Shown in pieces: positions 23,113 through 28,643 of a DNA stretch of 64,000 nt. This DNA comes from a virus. A model generated the notes under the pieces. That model was not told the origin of the DNA. It made no database searches and saw nothing but the letters and a program-made list of their open reading frames with translations. The translations under genes and the position numbers were made by a program. The stretch spans positions 34,507 to 98,506 of IMG/VR virus record IMGVR_UViG_3300020175_000005, one strand, 5' to 3'. Numbering within the stretch: the stretch's first letter is position 1; every line of letters begins with the position of its first letter.

Positions 23113-23120
23113 TATTTATA
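23113..23120 (-). promoter_or_regulatory. T4-type late promoter TATAAATA for the tmRNA
   Basis: Exact late consensus, with the predicted start near 23106, just before the acceptor piece. It suggests the tmRNA precursor is made late in infection. Confidence 0.75.
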
Positions 23121-23152
23121 ACATATGTATTCAGAGTTGTCAAGTATTAAAT

Positions 23153-23180
23153 AAAAAAAGGGAGCATTAAGCTCCCCTTT
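23153..23180 (-). terminator. Rho-independent terminator after the outer-membrane-like gene
   Basis: AGGGAGC/GCTCCCCT stem with an ATTAA-type loop and seven T's on the minus strand, 25 bp past the stop at 23205. It insulates that gene from the tmRNA. Confidence 0.85.
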
Positions 23181-23204
23181 AATAATAACAATGTTATTGT
23201 TAGA

Positions 23205-23597
23205 TTAGAATGCGAATGATGCTGTAAGTGTAATCTCACCACGTTCTTCTGCTTCTAAGTCATATGATGTCACTGCTTCGATTGTAAGATCGTCACGTAG
23301 TGCATATGAACCACCAAACTCTAGTACTGGAAGATGATCGAATTCGTCATCCATTGTAAAATCATTTGTGTTATCCCATACTGACAATTTAGTGCCTGTT
23401 GTTAGCTCTAGGCCGTCAACCTGTGGTACCACAAATGTTAGCTCTGGGTTGATTGTGATAATTGATGTATCAGCATCTACTTTACGTTCTGCTTTTACTT
23501 CTGTTTCTAGTGAGAAACCATTACCCAATTGTGTTTCAGCTTGTGCTGTGCCAGCCAAAAGTGTCGCTACAACTGTAGCTGCGAAAATATTTTTCAT
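23205..23597 (-). CDS. Exported outer-membrane beta-barrel-like protein
   Basis: 130 residues with a clear signal peptide (MKNIFAATVVATLLAGTAQA) and then alternating strands ending in TLTASFAF. A terminal Phe is the usual signal for outer-membrane barrel assembly. The mature size, about 110 residues, would give an 8-strand or smaller barrel. It has its own promoter and terminator. A phage-coded outer-membrane protein could mask a receptor or alter permeability; this is inference. Confidence 0.7.
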   Translation of the reverse strand: MKNIFAATVVATLLAGTAQAETQLGNGFSLETEVKAERKVDADTSIITINPELTFVVPQVDGLELTTGTKLSVWDNTNDFTMDDEFDHLPVLEFGGSYALRDDLTIEAVTSYDLEAEERGEITLTASFAF

Positions 23598-23620
23598 TTT
23601 TGTAAATCCTTATTAATAAT

Positions 23621-23646
23621 GAAAACCGGCGCAAATCAACGCCGGT
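23621..23646 (-). terminator. Hairpin between tRNA-Pro and the outer-membrane-like gene
   Basis: A perfect ACCGGCG/CGCCGGT stem followed by TTTTC on the minus strand. It may end tRNA-Pro transcripts or act as an attenuator in the leader of the downstream gene, whose own promoter lies upstream of it. Confidence 0.65.
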
Positions 23647-23679
23647 GCGGTATTATTTAATACTATAATACTTATCACT

Positions 23680-23707
23680 AATATAAGCTATAATTAAAAT
23701 TTTGCAA
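23680..23707 (-). promoter_or_regulatory. Sigma70-like promoter for the outer-membrane-like gene
   Basis: TTGCAA (23702-23707), 16 bp, TATATT (23680-23685) on the minus strand, in the gap after tRNA-Pro. Confidence 0.6.
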
Positions 23708-23760
23708 GTTATTCAGGAATTAATTATATATGTGTGTTAATTATGTTACAAAATATATTT

Positions 23761-23837
23761 TGGTCTCGGTGGTAGGATTCGAACCTACGGTCTCCTGGTC
23801 CCAAACCAGGCGCTTTACCATACTAAGCTACACCGAG
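23761..23837 (-). tRNA. tRNA-Pro(TGG)
   Basis: Complete cloverleaf with encoded CCA; the anticodon arm CCTGG-TTTGGGA-CCAGG gives anticodon TGG. The acceptor stem CTCGGTG/CACCGAG is fully paired. Confidence 0.95.
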
Positions 23838-23843
23838 TAAACT

Positions 23844-23917
23844 TGGCAAAGGTGAGGAGAATCGAACTCCTGCTTCTGGTTTTGGAGACCAGCGTGATAC
23901 CATTTCACTACACCCTC
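23844..23917 (-). tRNA. tRNA-Trp(CCA)
   Basis: Anticodon arm CTGGT-CTCCAAA-ACCAG gives CCA. The acceptor stem GAGGGTG/CACCTTT has G-U pairs, and CCA is encoded. Confidence 0.92.
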
Positions 23918-23930
23918 ATTTTTTAAAAAC

Positions 23931-24000
23931 ACACTAACCTCAATCCTTTCGGGATCTATGTTCTGCAAAACTTCCCATTGCAGTGGGACATAGTGTGCTT
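23931..24000 (-). ncRNA. Possible compact structured RNA upstream of tRNA-Trp
   Basis: On the minus strand a closing stem CACACTA/TAGTGTG encloses a CTATGT/ACATAG helix extended by CTGCAA/TTGCAG, and a second hairpin ATCC-CGAAA-GGAT. The closing stem is followed by five T's, like a terminator. It lies between the terminator at 24003 and tRNA-Trp. No known class is recognised. Confidence 0.4.
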
Positions 24001-24002
24001 AT

Positions 24003-24036
24003 AAAAAAGCCCCTAATGAATTAACACTAGGGGCTT
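24003..24036 (-). terminator. Rho-independent terminator after the 19-codon unit
   Basis: Perfect 9-bp AAGCCCCTA/TAGGGGCTT stem followed by six T's on the minus strand. It separates a very short transcription unit from tRNA-Trp. Confidence 0.85.
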
Positions 24037-24066
24037 GCTTAAAATAACTTTTGTTAAAAAGTCACG

Positions 24067-24126
24067 TCAAAACATTCCCCAATCTCTTGGCGGCCAACAA
24101 GTAATATATGTTGTAGTATTTGACAT
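24067..24126 (-). CDS. 19-residue peptide or small RNA unit
   Basis: The frame MSNTTTYITCWPPRDWGMF lies alone between a strong promoter (24154-24182) and a strong terminator (24003-24036), predicting a transcript of about 145 bases. A GAGAGA sequence stands at ribosome-site distance. Either the peptide or the RNA itself may be the product. No family recognised. Confidence 0.4.
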   Translation of the reverse strand: MSNTTTYITCWPPRDWGMF

Positions 24127-24153
24127 GTTATTATCTCTCTTTGTTATACACTT

Positions 24154-24182
24154 AATATAGTACATGTTGTACCGAATGTCAA
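24154..24182 (-). promoter_or_regulatory. Sigma70-like promoter for the 19-codon unit
   Basis: TTGACA (24177-24182), 17 bp, TATATT (24154-24159) on the minus strand. Confidence 0.8.
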
Positions 24183-24212
24183 GTGTTTTCTTAAAAATAT
24201 TTATCTTTTATA

Positions 24213-24289
24213 TGGTAGAGACAAGTGGACTCGAACCACCGACCTTTCGCTTATCAGGCGAATGCTCTAACCAACTGAGCTATGTCTCT
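24213..24289 (-). tRNA. tRNA-Ile(GAT)
   Basis: Anticodon arm TTCGC-CTGATAA-GCGAA gives GAT; acceptor stem AGAGACA/TGTCTCT is perfect and CCA is encoded. Confidence 0.95.
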
Positions 24290-24293
24290 ATAA

Positions 24294-24368
24294 TGGCTGG
24301 AACGATAGGACTCGAACCTATACTCTGCGCTACCAAAAAGCGATGCATTACCATTATGCTACGTTCCA
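24294..24368 (-). tRNA. tRNA-Gln(TTG)
   Basis: The anticodon loop TTTTGGT on a CGCT/AGCG stem gives TTG. Acceptor stem TGGAACG/CGTTCCA is perfect, T-arm TTCGAGT, and CCA is encoded. The top anticodon-stem pair is mismatched. Confidence 0.88.
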
Positions 24369-24384
24369 TTACCATTATGATTTA

Positions 24385-24459
24385 TGGTACTCCCTAGGGG
24401 AATCGAACCCCTCTTTCCAGGTTGAAAACCTGGCGTCCTAACCGATAGACGAAGGGAGC
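24385..24459 (-). tRNA. tRNA-Glu(TTC)
   Basis: Anticodon arm CCAGG-TTTTCAA-CCTGG gives TTC; acceptor stem GCTCCCT/AGGGAGT has one G-U, and CCA is encoded. Confidence 0.94.
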
Positions 24460-24471
24460 GTACTATAAAAA

Positions 24472-24548
24472 TGGCGCGGTTGACGGGACTCGAACCCGCG
24501 ACCCCCGGCGTGACAGGCCGGTACTCTAACCAACTGAGCTACAACCGC
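24472..24548 (-). tRNA. tRNA-Asp(GTC)
   Basis: Anticodon arm CCGGC-CTGTCAC-GCCGG gives GTC; acceptor stem GCGGTTG/CAACCGC is perfect and CCA is encoded. First gene of the Asp-Glu-Gln-Ile cluster. Confidence 0.95.
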
Positions 24549-24568
24549 TTTTAAACAATTTATAAACT

Positions 24569-24597
24569 AACGTAACACATTGTCTTTATTGTGTCAA
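24569..24597 (-). promoter_or_regulatory. Sigma70-like promoter for the tRNA-Asp cluster
   Basis: TTGACA (24592-24597), 17 bp, TACGTT (24569-24574) on the minus strand, 21 bp before tRNA-Asp. Confidence 0.75.
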
Positions 24598-24602
24598 CAA
24601 AA

Positions 24603-24998
24603 TTATTTATCTTTTTTAATTAATGCACTTATATCATTTGTTGAACGTGCATGTTCTTGTCCAGTTAATTGATCAATTTCCACACTGCACTCTTTAACAC
24701 ATATAGCTGATGGATTGTCACTTTCCCAACCAGGATACCATATATAATCGTTATAAAACTCGTGGTTAACAATTTCGTCTAGTGTATAGTTATCCAAATT
24801 ATTCCAATTCGGATCTTGATCGTGTGCTGCGATATATTTTTCATCATTTAGTAAGCGAGGTGGTTCATTTGCCTCATTAGCGAATCTCTTATCCCAAGCA
24901 TTGGCAAAATAACAACAAGGCCAAAGTCTACCATCACTGGTAACTTCCCAATCTCTGGTAGAGCCGTTAATAGCCATACAATCAATCTTGCACTTCAT
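24603..24998 (-). CDS. SPASM-like C-terminal half of a split radical SAM protein
   Basis: 131 residues with several Cys: C3, C7, then a WPCCYF pair and ICVKECS. This resembles the SPASM auxiliary cluster domain that follows many radical SAM cores. The gene starts 17 bases before the radical SAM frame stops, in another frame. Together they would equal one normal radical SAM/SPASM protein, so this may be a split gene, a frameshift site or a two-subunit enzyme. Confidence 0.6.
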   Translation of the reverse strand: MKCKIDCMAINGSTRDWEVTSDGRLWPCCYFANAWDKRFANEANEPPRLLNDEKYIAAHDQDPNWNNLDNYTLDEIVNHEFYNDYIWYPGWESDNPSAICVKECSVEIDQLTGQEHARSTNDISALIKKDK

Positions 24999-25659
24999 AA
25001 CCAGTATCCTGTAATAACTCGTAAACGTATTTTAAATTATTCTCTGATATCAATCCATATGATCGATTATTCAATTTAAGCCAGAGCCTTGCGTTTATTT
25101 GTTGTGCCATTTTAATAGCATCAGAGACTTGATGCCAATTCCATTCAAATATAATAAATTGCCAAGATCCGTGTCCTTGATTTGCAAACCATGCCGTCAT
25201 GTTATCCATTGCACGTTGCCAATCAACGCCTTCACGATACATCCAGTTAGTGTCGTGATCAGTGCCGTCAACAGCAAAATGTATATAGAGCTTCCTAGGA
25301 TATTTTTGTGATAGTTTATTATACCATTCAGGATTTCTTAATCCACCATTAGTATTGATACAAACGTTATCGGAATATTGCATAGCAACATCAATAAAGT
25401 CTTCAATTTGTGGATGCATCATTGGATCCCCAAGCTCTCCACAAAAAACAATTTCATTAATTTTTAATGACGTGTTTTCAAGTCTCTTTTTGAATACGTC
25501 CAGGTCCATATGCTGTAACTGAACCCAAGATTCTTTCTGGCCCGTGTCTTCGTTTGTCCTAGCACAGGATCGACATCTGGCTTGACAATGAGTAGTTATT
25601 GCAAAATCAAAGCTATGTTTAGTTATTTCAGTCACACCAAGATTCTTTTTTATCACCAT
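24982..25659 (-). CDS. Radical SAM domain protein
   Basis: 225 residues from the ATG at 25657-25659; the frame extends 9 codons to a TTG that has no support. The cluster motif CxxxCxxC is C25, C29, C32 (THCQARCRSC). ELGDPMMHPQ and CINTNGG are typical of the radical SAM barrel. The enzyme would use SAM and a 4Fe-4S cluster for radical chemistry. It lacks the C-terminal auxiliary domain, which lies in the overlapping downstream gene. Substrate unknown. Confidence 0.8.
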   Translation of the reverse strand: MVIKKNLGVTEITKHSFDFAITTHCQARCRSCARTNEDTGQKESWVQLQHMDLDVFKKRLENTSLKINEIVFCGELGDPMMHPQIEDFIDVAMQYSDNVCINTNGGLRNPEWYNKLSQKYPRKLYIHFAVDGTDHDTNWMYREGVDWQRAMDNMTAWFANQGHGSWQFIIFEWNWHQVSDAIKMAQQINARLWLKLNNRSYGLISENNLKYVYELLQDTGYEVQD

Positions 25660-26077
25660 AATATTCACGGGCAAAGTTATTTTCAATTAGTAAAAGGCGT
25701 AAACTCACGCCATCAATAATAATATCACCTAATACTCTGCCGCCATATTTGTCCCAATTGTAAATTGCAACTTTGATAGTGGTAGCACTATCAATTGCAT
25801 CTTGTGTAAACTGACTTGCTGCTGCACCTAATATTTTTTCAGCATCACATTTGCCGCGCCAGGACTTTTCTGGAGTATCTACCCCGTATACTCGAATACT
25901 TAATTCCTGCTTTAGTGGCTCAGGCAAAAAATCAGCTTTGAATGCCACAGTGTCTCCGTCAATCACACGGGTGACTTCAAAATCATATTCTACCATATCT
26001 GGCATATTTTCTTCGGCATAAACACTAGCTGTGCTGATTAATACAAGCATTATACTTGTTATTAGATTCTTAAACAT
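25628..26077 (-). CDS. Exported staphylococcal nuclease-like protein
   Basis: 149 residues from the ATG at 26075-26077, which has an AAGGAAG ribosome site. Residues 1-21 are a signal peptide ending SVYA. The SNase domain begins VTRVIDGDTVAF, has RVYGVDTPEKSWRG, and ends with LIENNFAREYYGDKK. Unlike the cytoplasmic copy at 11446 it should be exported, where it might destroy extracellular or incoming DNA. Its end overlaps the radical SAM gene by 32 bases. Confidence 0.82.
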   Translation of the reverse strand: MFKNLITSIMLVLISTASVYAEENMPDMVEYDFEVTRVIDGDTVAFKADFLPEPLKQELSIRVYGVDTPEKSWRGKCDAEKILGAAASQFTQDAIDSATTIKVAIYNWDKYGGRVLGDIIIDGVSLRLLLIENNFAREYYGDKKESWCD

Positions 26078-26087
26078 TGGGGCTTCC

Positions 26088-26996
26088 TTAGATATATTGC
26101 TTGAATATTCGATCAAACTGTTCTTTTTTACTATTGTATTTATCAATGTATATTTTTAAATTTTCTTCTAATACATTGCTATTACTTATTTCTAAATAAT
26201 CCAGAATATACTCTGGACGATCGAACCAATCATCACCAACAACAATATGACTTTTATTTAATTTTTGATAAGTTTTTATAGTATAATTGATATCATCTGC
26301 ATCATTATCTTCTTGAAACTTTTTAAACAGCCTATCTGAATCGTCAGCCAATGTAATATCATTTGATCCATTTAATTGAGCATGATACAAATCCCAATGT
26401 GCAAAATTAAGTTGCCACATATACTTCAAAAGACCAGAATCAATTTGCTTGTGCATGTAGTCGTGATACTGATCATACCATACCTTTTTCCATTCACCAA
26501 TGTTTGATCCATCCATAAGCATATGATCTTGCCACCACAAATTTGTGTGACTATCTACATGCTGGTGTGATATAGGGTTAAAGGCGTACTGGCTAATATA
26601 AAAAAACTGAAACTCTTGTGCTGAAGTATTGTTAATAATAGTTTTTTCAACATTTATTGCGGTGGAGGTATCTTTAAGGCATCCAAAATAATTACTCCAC
26701 ACGCATATATTATAATCGTTTTCAATTTCATTAAATGGTGAAACGCAATCACTTATTTGATCTTCGGCATCCAAATTTTCCATGCGGCGAAGAGATTCTT
26801 GATGCAAGTCGTAAACTCTTTTGGATACAATACTGTTACCCCTGTCTTCAATTATAATTCCACCAATGTTTTTATCATTATCTGATTGTCTCGATTCGAA
26901 TTCATATAACTGGGGACCAAATCTACTATCTGATGCTAGCCACCAGGCTATAGCAGGTGCGCTTCCATTTACTGAATTGTACACTGCTACTTTCAT
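26088..26996 (-). CDS. Protein of 302 residues, unknown
   Basis: A soluble, acidic protein with an AGGAC ribosome site. It starts MKVAVYNSVNGSAPAIAWWL, which looks like a beta-alpha Rossmann start, and contains many His, Trp and Tyr (ISHQHVDSHTNLWWQDHML). An HxD pair exists at HVDSH, but the rest of an oxygenase signature is not evident. It lies between tRNA-Gly and the exported nuclease. No family recognised. Confidence 0.55.
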   Translation of the reverse strand: MKVAVYNSVNGSAPAIAWWLASDSRFGPQLYEFESRQSDNDKNIGGIIIEDRGNSIVSKRVYDLHQESLRRMENLDAEDQISDCVSPFNEIENDYNICVWSNYFGCLKDTSTAINVEKTIINNTSAQEFQFFYISQYAFNPISHQHVDSHTNLWWQDHMLMDGSNIGEWKKVWYDQYHDYMHKQIDSGLLKYMWQLNFAHWDLYHAQLNGSNDITLADDSDRLFKKFQEDNDADDINYTIKTYQKLNKSHIVVGDDWFDRPEYILDYLEISNSNVLEENLKIYIDKYNSKKEQFDRIFKQYI

Positions 26997-27013
26997 TTTT
27001 TAGTCCTTTTGTA

Positions 27014-27088
27014 TGGAGCGGGTGAAGAGATTCGAACTCTCGACATTCTCGTTGGCAACGAGATGCTCTACCACTGAGCTACACCCGC
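27014..27088 (-). tRNA. tRNA-Gly(GCC)
   Basis: Anticodon arm TCTCG-TTGCCAA-CGAGA gives GCC; acceptor stem GCGGGTG/CACCCGC is perfect and CCA is encoded. Confidence 0.95.
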
Positions 27089-27092
27089 ATCG

Positions 27093-27168
27093 TGGTGGGT
27101 AATAAGAGACTTGAACTCCTGACATCCTGCGTGTAAAGCAGGCGCTCTACCAACTGAGCTAATCACCC
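27093..27168 (-). tRNA. tRNA-Val(TAC)
   Basis: Anticodon arm CCTGC-TTTACAC-GCAGG gives TAC; acceptor stem GGGTGAT/ATTACCC with one G-U; CCA encoded. Confidence 0.95.
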
Positions 27169-27173
27169 TATTA

Positions 27174-27261
27174 TGGCGGAGAGACAGGGATTCGAACCCT
27201 GGGAACCTCGCAGTTCAACGGTTTTCAAGACCGCCGCATTCGACCACTCTGCCACCTCTCC
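27174..27261 (-). tRNA. tRNA-Ser(TGA)
   Basis: Class II tRNA with a long variable arm; anticodon loop CTTGAAA gives TGA. Acceptor stem GGAGAGG pairs with TCTCTCC; CCA encoded. Confidence 0.94.
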
Positions 27262-27266
27262 TGTAT

Positions 27267-27342
27267 TGGCTCCTTGTGTTGGGCTCGAACCAACGACCTA
27301 CTGATTAACAGTCAGTTGCTCTACCAACTGAGCTAACAAGGA
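27267..27342 (-). tRNA. tRNA-Asn(GTT)
   Basis: Anticodon arm ACTGA-CTGTTAA-TCAGT gives GTT; acceptor stem TCCTTGT/ACAAGGA is perfect; CCA encoded. Confidence 0.95.
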
Positions 27343-27347
27343 ATATT

Positions 27348-27551
27348 TTACCTAGTAAAGTATTTAGTTAATACTTCTATTTGATCATCATACTCTGCGA
27401 TGACTTTTAATTCTACTTCAATTGCTTCCAGGATATCGGAATGTTCTCCAATACCCACAGGGTTAGCTAAGTACACCTCAACATTTGCTTTGTGTTTAGC
27501 AATATGTCCTTGGGCATGCGCAATTGCAGCTTGGATTAGAGTCTCTCTCAT
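27348..27551 (-). CDS. Conserved small protein of 67 residues within the tRNA cluster
   Basis: A two-helix protein with the central motif YLANPVGIGEHSDILEAIE, which I remember as conserved in small proteins of cyanophages and other T4-like marine phages. No enzyme motif. It ends 6 bp before tRNA-Asn on the same strand and follows a terminator hairpin at 27570-27601. Confidence 0.7.
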   Translation of the reverse strand: MRETLIQAAIAHAQGHIAKHKANVEVYLANPVGIGEHSDILEAIEVELKVIAEYDDQIEVLTKYFTR

Positions 27552-27569
27552 ATCATATCTTTCTGTGAT

Positions 27570-27601
27570 TAAAATGAGAGCGTTTAACGTCTGCTCTCAT
27601 A
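27570..27601 (-). terminator. Terminator downstream of tRNA-Ala
   Basis: ATGAGAGC/GCTCTCAT stem with an 11-base loop followed by TTTT on the minus strand. It would end transcripts from the Thr-Leu-Ala side before the 67-residue gene. Confidence 0.65.
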
Positions 27602-27725
27602 AGACGGCACGGGTTTGCCGGCATCATTCATTCAATTATTTCAAAAGAGGAATGAAACTCTTTACAGTCCTGATACCTAACCGTAGGTATTGGCGTGCTT
27701 ATTAAGTAGCAACCCTTATTATAAT
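27602..27725 (-). ncRNA. Structured intergenic element A between tRNA-Ala and the 67-residue gene
   Basis: No gene is seen. The stretch has a CGGCA/TGCCG hairpin, an ATACCTA/TAGGTAT hairpin, and a 43-base block (27622-27664) that is about 70% identical to a block upstream of tRNA-Leu (28121-28163). The stem in that block shows paired changes between the two copies: AAGAG/CTCTT here, AAGGG/CCCTT there. Confidence 0.5.
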
Positions 27726-27801
27726 TGGTGGAGCGTATCGGGATCGAACCGATGACCCCCTGCTTGCAAAGCAGGTGCTCTCCCATCTGAGCTAACGCCC
27801 C
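27726..27801 (-). tRNA. tRNA-Ala(TGC)
   Basis: Anticodon arm CCTGC-TTTGCAA-GCAGG gives TGC; acceptor stem GGGGCGT/ACGCTCC has one G-U; CCA encoded. Confidence 0.95.
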
Positions 27802-28167
27802 AATTAAAATTTACTCTTCTATGTCTTTCCTAACGTGTGTGGCTCGACACTGTCCATTTTAAATATTACCATATTGGTACGAGCTTCCTAATTACTATAT
27901 ATCTATTTATGATATTAGTGTGTATATGCTAACAGTTCAACGCTTTCGCTCCACGCTTCGCACTAACGACAAACACCTGCCGGCATACTTGCATCGACCC
28001 TTTTGTTGTGACTGCGAACTCACTTCATCATATGGGACTTGGTAACCCATACTAGTTAGTGGCAAACTAACGTGTCCTTTAAACACCGAGCAGTTTTGGG
28101 ACCTACTCAGGTCATCCTGGGCACCATTTGCTCAATTGTTTAACAAGGGGAACAAAACCCTTTAACT
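27802..28167 (-). ncRNA. 366-bp non-coding stretch B between tRNA-Ala and tRNA-Leu
   Basis: No normal gene is seen. On the minus strand there are clear hairpins (GTTAGTTTGCCACTAAC and ATGGGTTACCAAGTCCCAT types), the 43-base block shared with element A at 28121-28163, a CATAAATA motif at 27904-27911, and a 21-codon frame at 27929-27994 (MQVCRQVFVVSAKRGAKALN plus C) with an AAAGGG ribosome site. It may be a processed RNA between tRNAs or hold a micro-gene. Confidence 0.4.
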
Positions 28168-28252
28168 TGGTACGAGTAAGAGGACTTGAACCTCCACGCA
28201 TTGCTGCACTAGAACCTAAATCTAGCGTGTCTACCAATTCCACCATACTCGC
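28168..28252 (-). tRNA. tRNA-Leu(TAG)
   Basis: Class II tRNA; anticodon arm CTAGA-TTTAGGT-TCTAG gives TAG; acceptor stem GCGAGTA/TACTCGT; CCA encoded. Confidence 0.95.
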
Positions 28253-28255
28253 ACG

Positions 28256-28331
28256 TGGTGCCCCCACACGGACTCGAACCGCGGACCTACTGATTACAAA
28301 TCAGTTGCTCTACCAGCTGAGCTATAGGGGC
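28256..28331 (-). tRNA. tRNA-Thr(TGT)
   Basis: Anticodon arm ACTGA-TTTGTAA-TCAGT gives TGT; acceptor stem GCCCCTA pairs with TGGGGGC; CCA encoded. Confidence 0.95.
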
Positions 28332-28333
28332 AT

Positions 28334-28504
28334 TAAACTACTTACTAGATGCGCCCTCAGTATCTCCAATCTCTCCGCACGGCCTTATTGACATTGCCGC
28401 TCTAGTTCGACTGAAACTAGTAAAACTTGACATCTAAGCCTAACAGTTTTAGAGTTTTTAGCTGATCAACGCCTCTACACGGACGTATCTAGTAAGTAGT
28501 TTAT
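28334..28504 (-). ncRNA. Candidate structured non-coding RNA closed by a 19-bp stem
   Basis: The two ends (AAACTACTTACTAGATGCG and its near-perfect reverse complement, one mismatch) form a 19-bp helix around about 130 bases. Inside is a perfect CTAGTT/AACTAG hairpin and a CGG/CCG hairpin. There is no gene in it. A sigma70-like promoter at 28559-28587 reads into it, and its 3' arm ends 3-4 bases before tRNA-Thr, so it would be released with or from the tRNA transcript. No known class recognised. Confidence 0.55.
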
Positions 28505-28558
28505 TCTTATTCAATTGTCAAATAACGTGTTAATGTCTTTGCATCAACTTATGTATTC

Positions 28559-28587
28559 AATATAACGTATAATGATGTCGTTGTCAA
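28559..28587 (-). promoter_or_regulatory. Sigma70-like promoter for the structured RNA and Thr-Leu-Ala tRNAs
   Basis: TTGACA (28582-28587), 17 bp, TATATT (28559-28564) on the minus strand. Confidence 0.8.
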
Positions 28588-28643
28588 CACCTTTTTTATT
28601 TTTCCTACGTTTTATTTATCCTTTTTATCTACGTAGATAATTA

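Noticed and set aside
23931-24000. Hammerhead ribozyme
   Set aside because: A GAAA is present, but the CUGANGA core could not be found.
27802-28167. A GOLLD-type RNA
   Set aside because: The position near phage tRNAs fits, but the stretch is far too short and its helices could not be matched.
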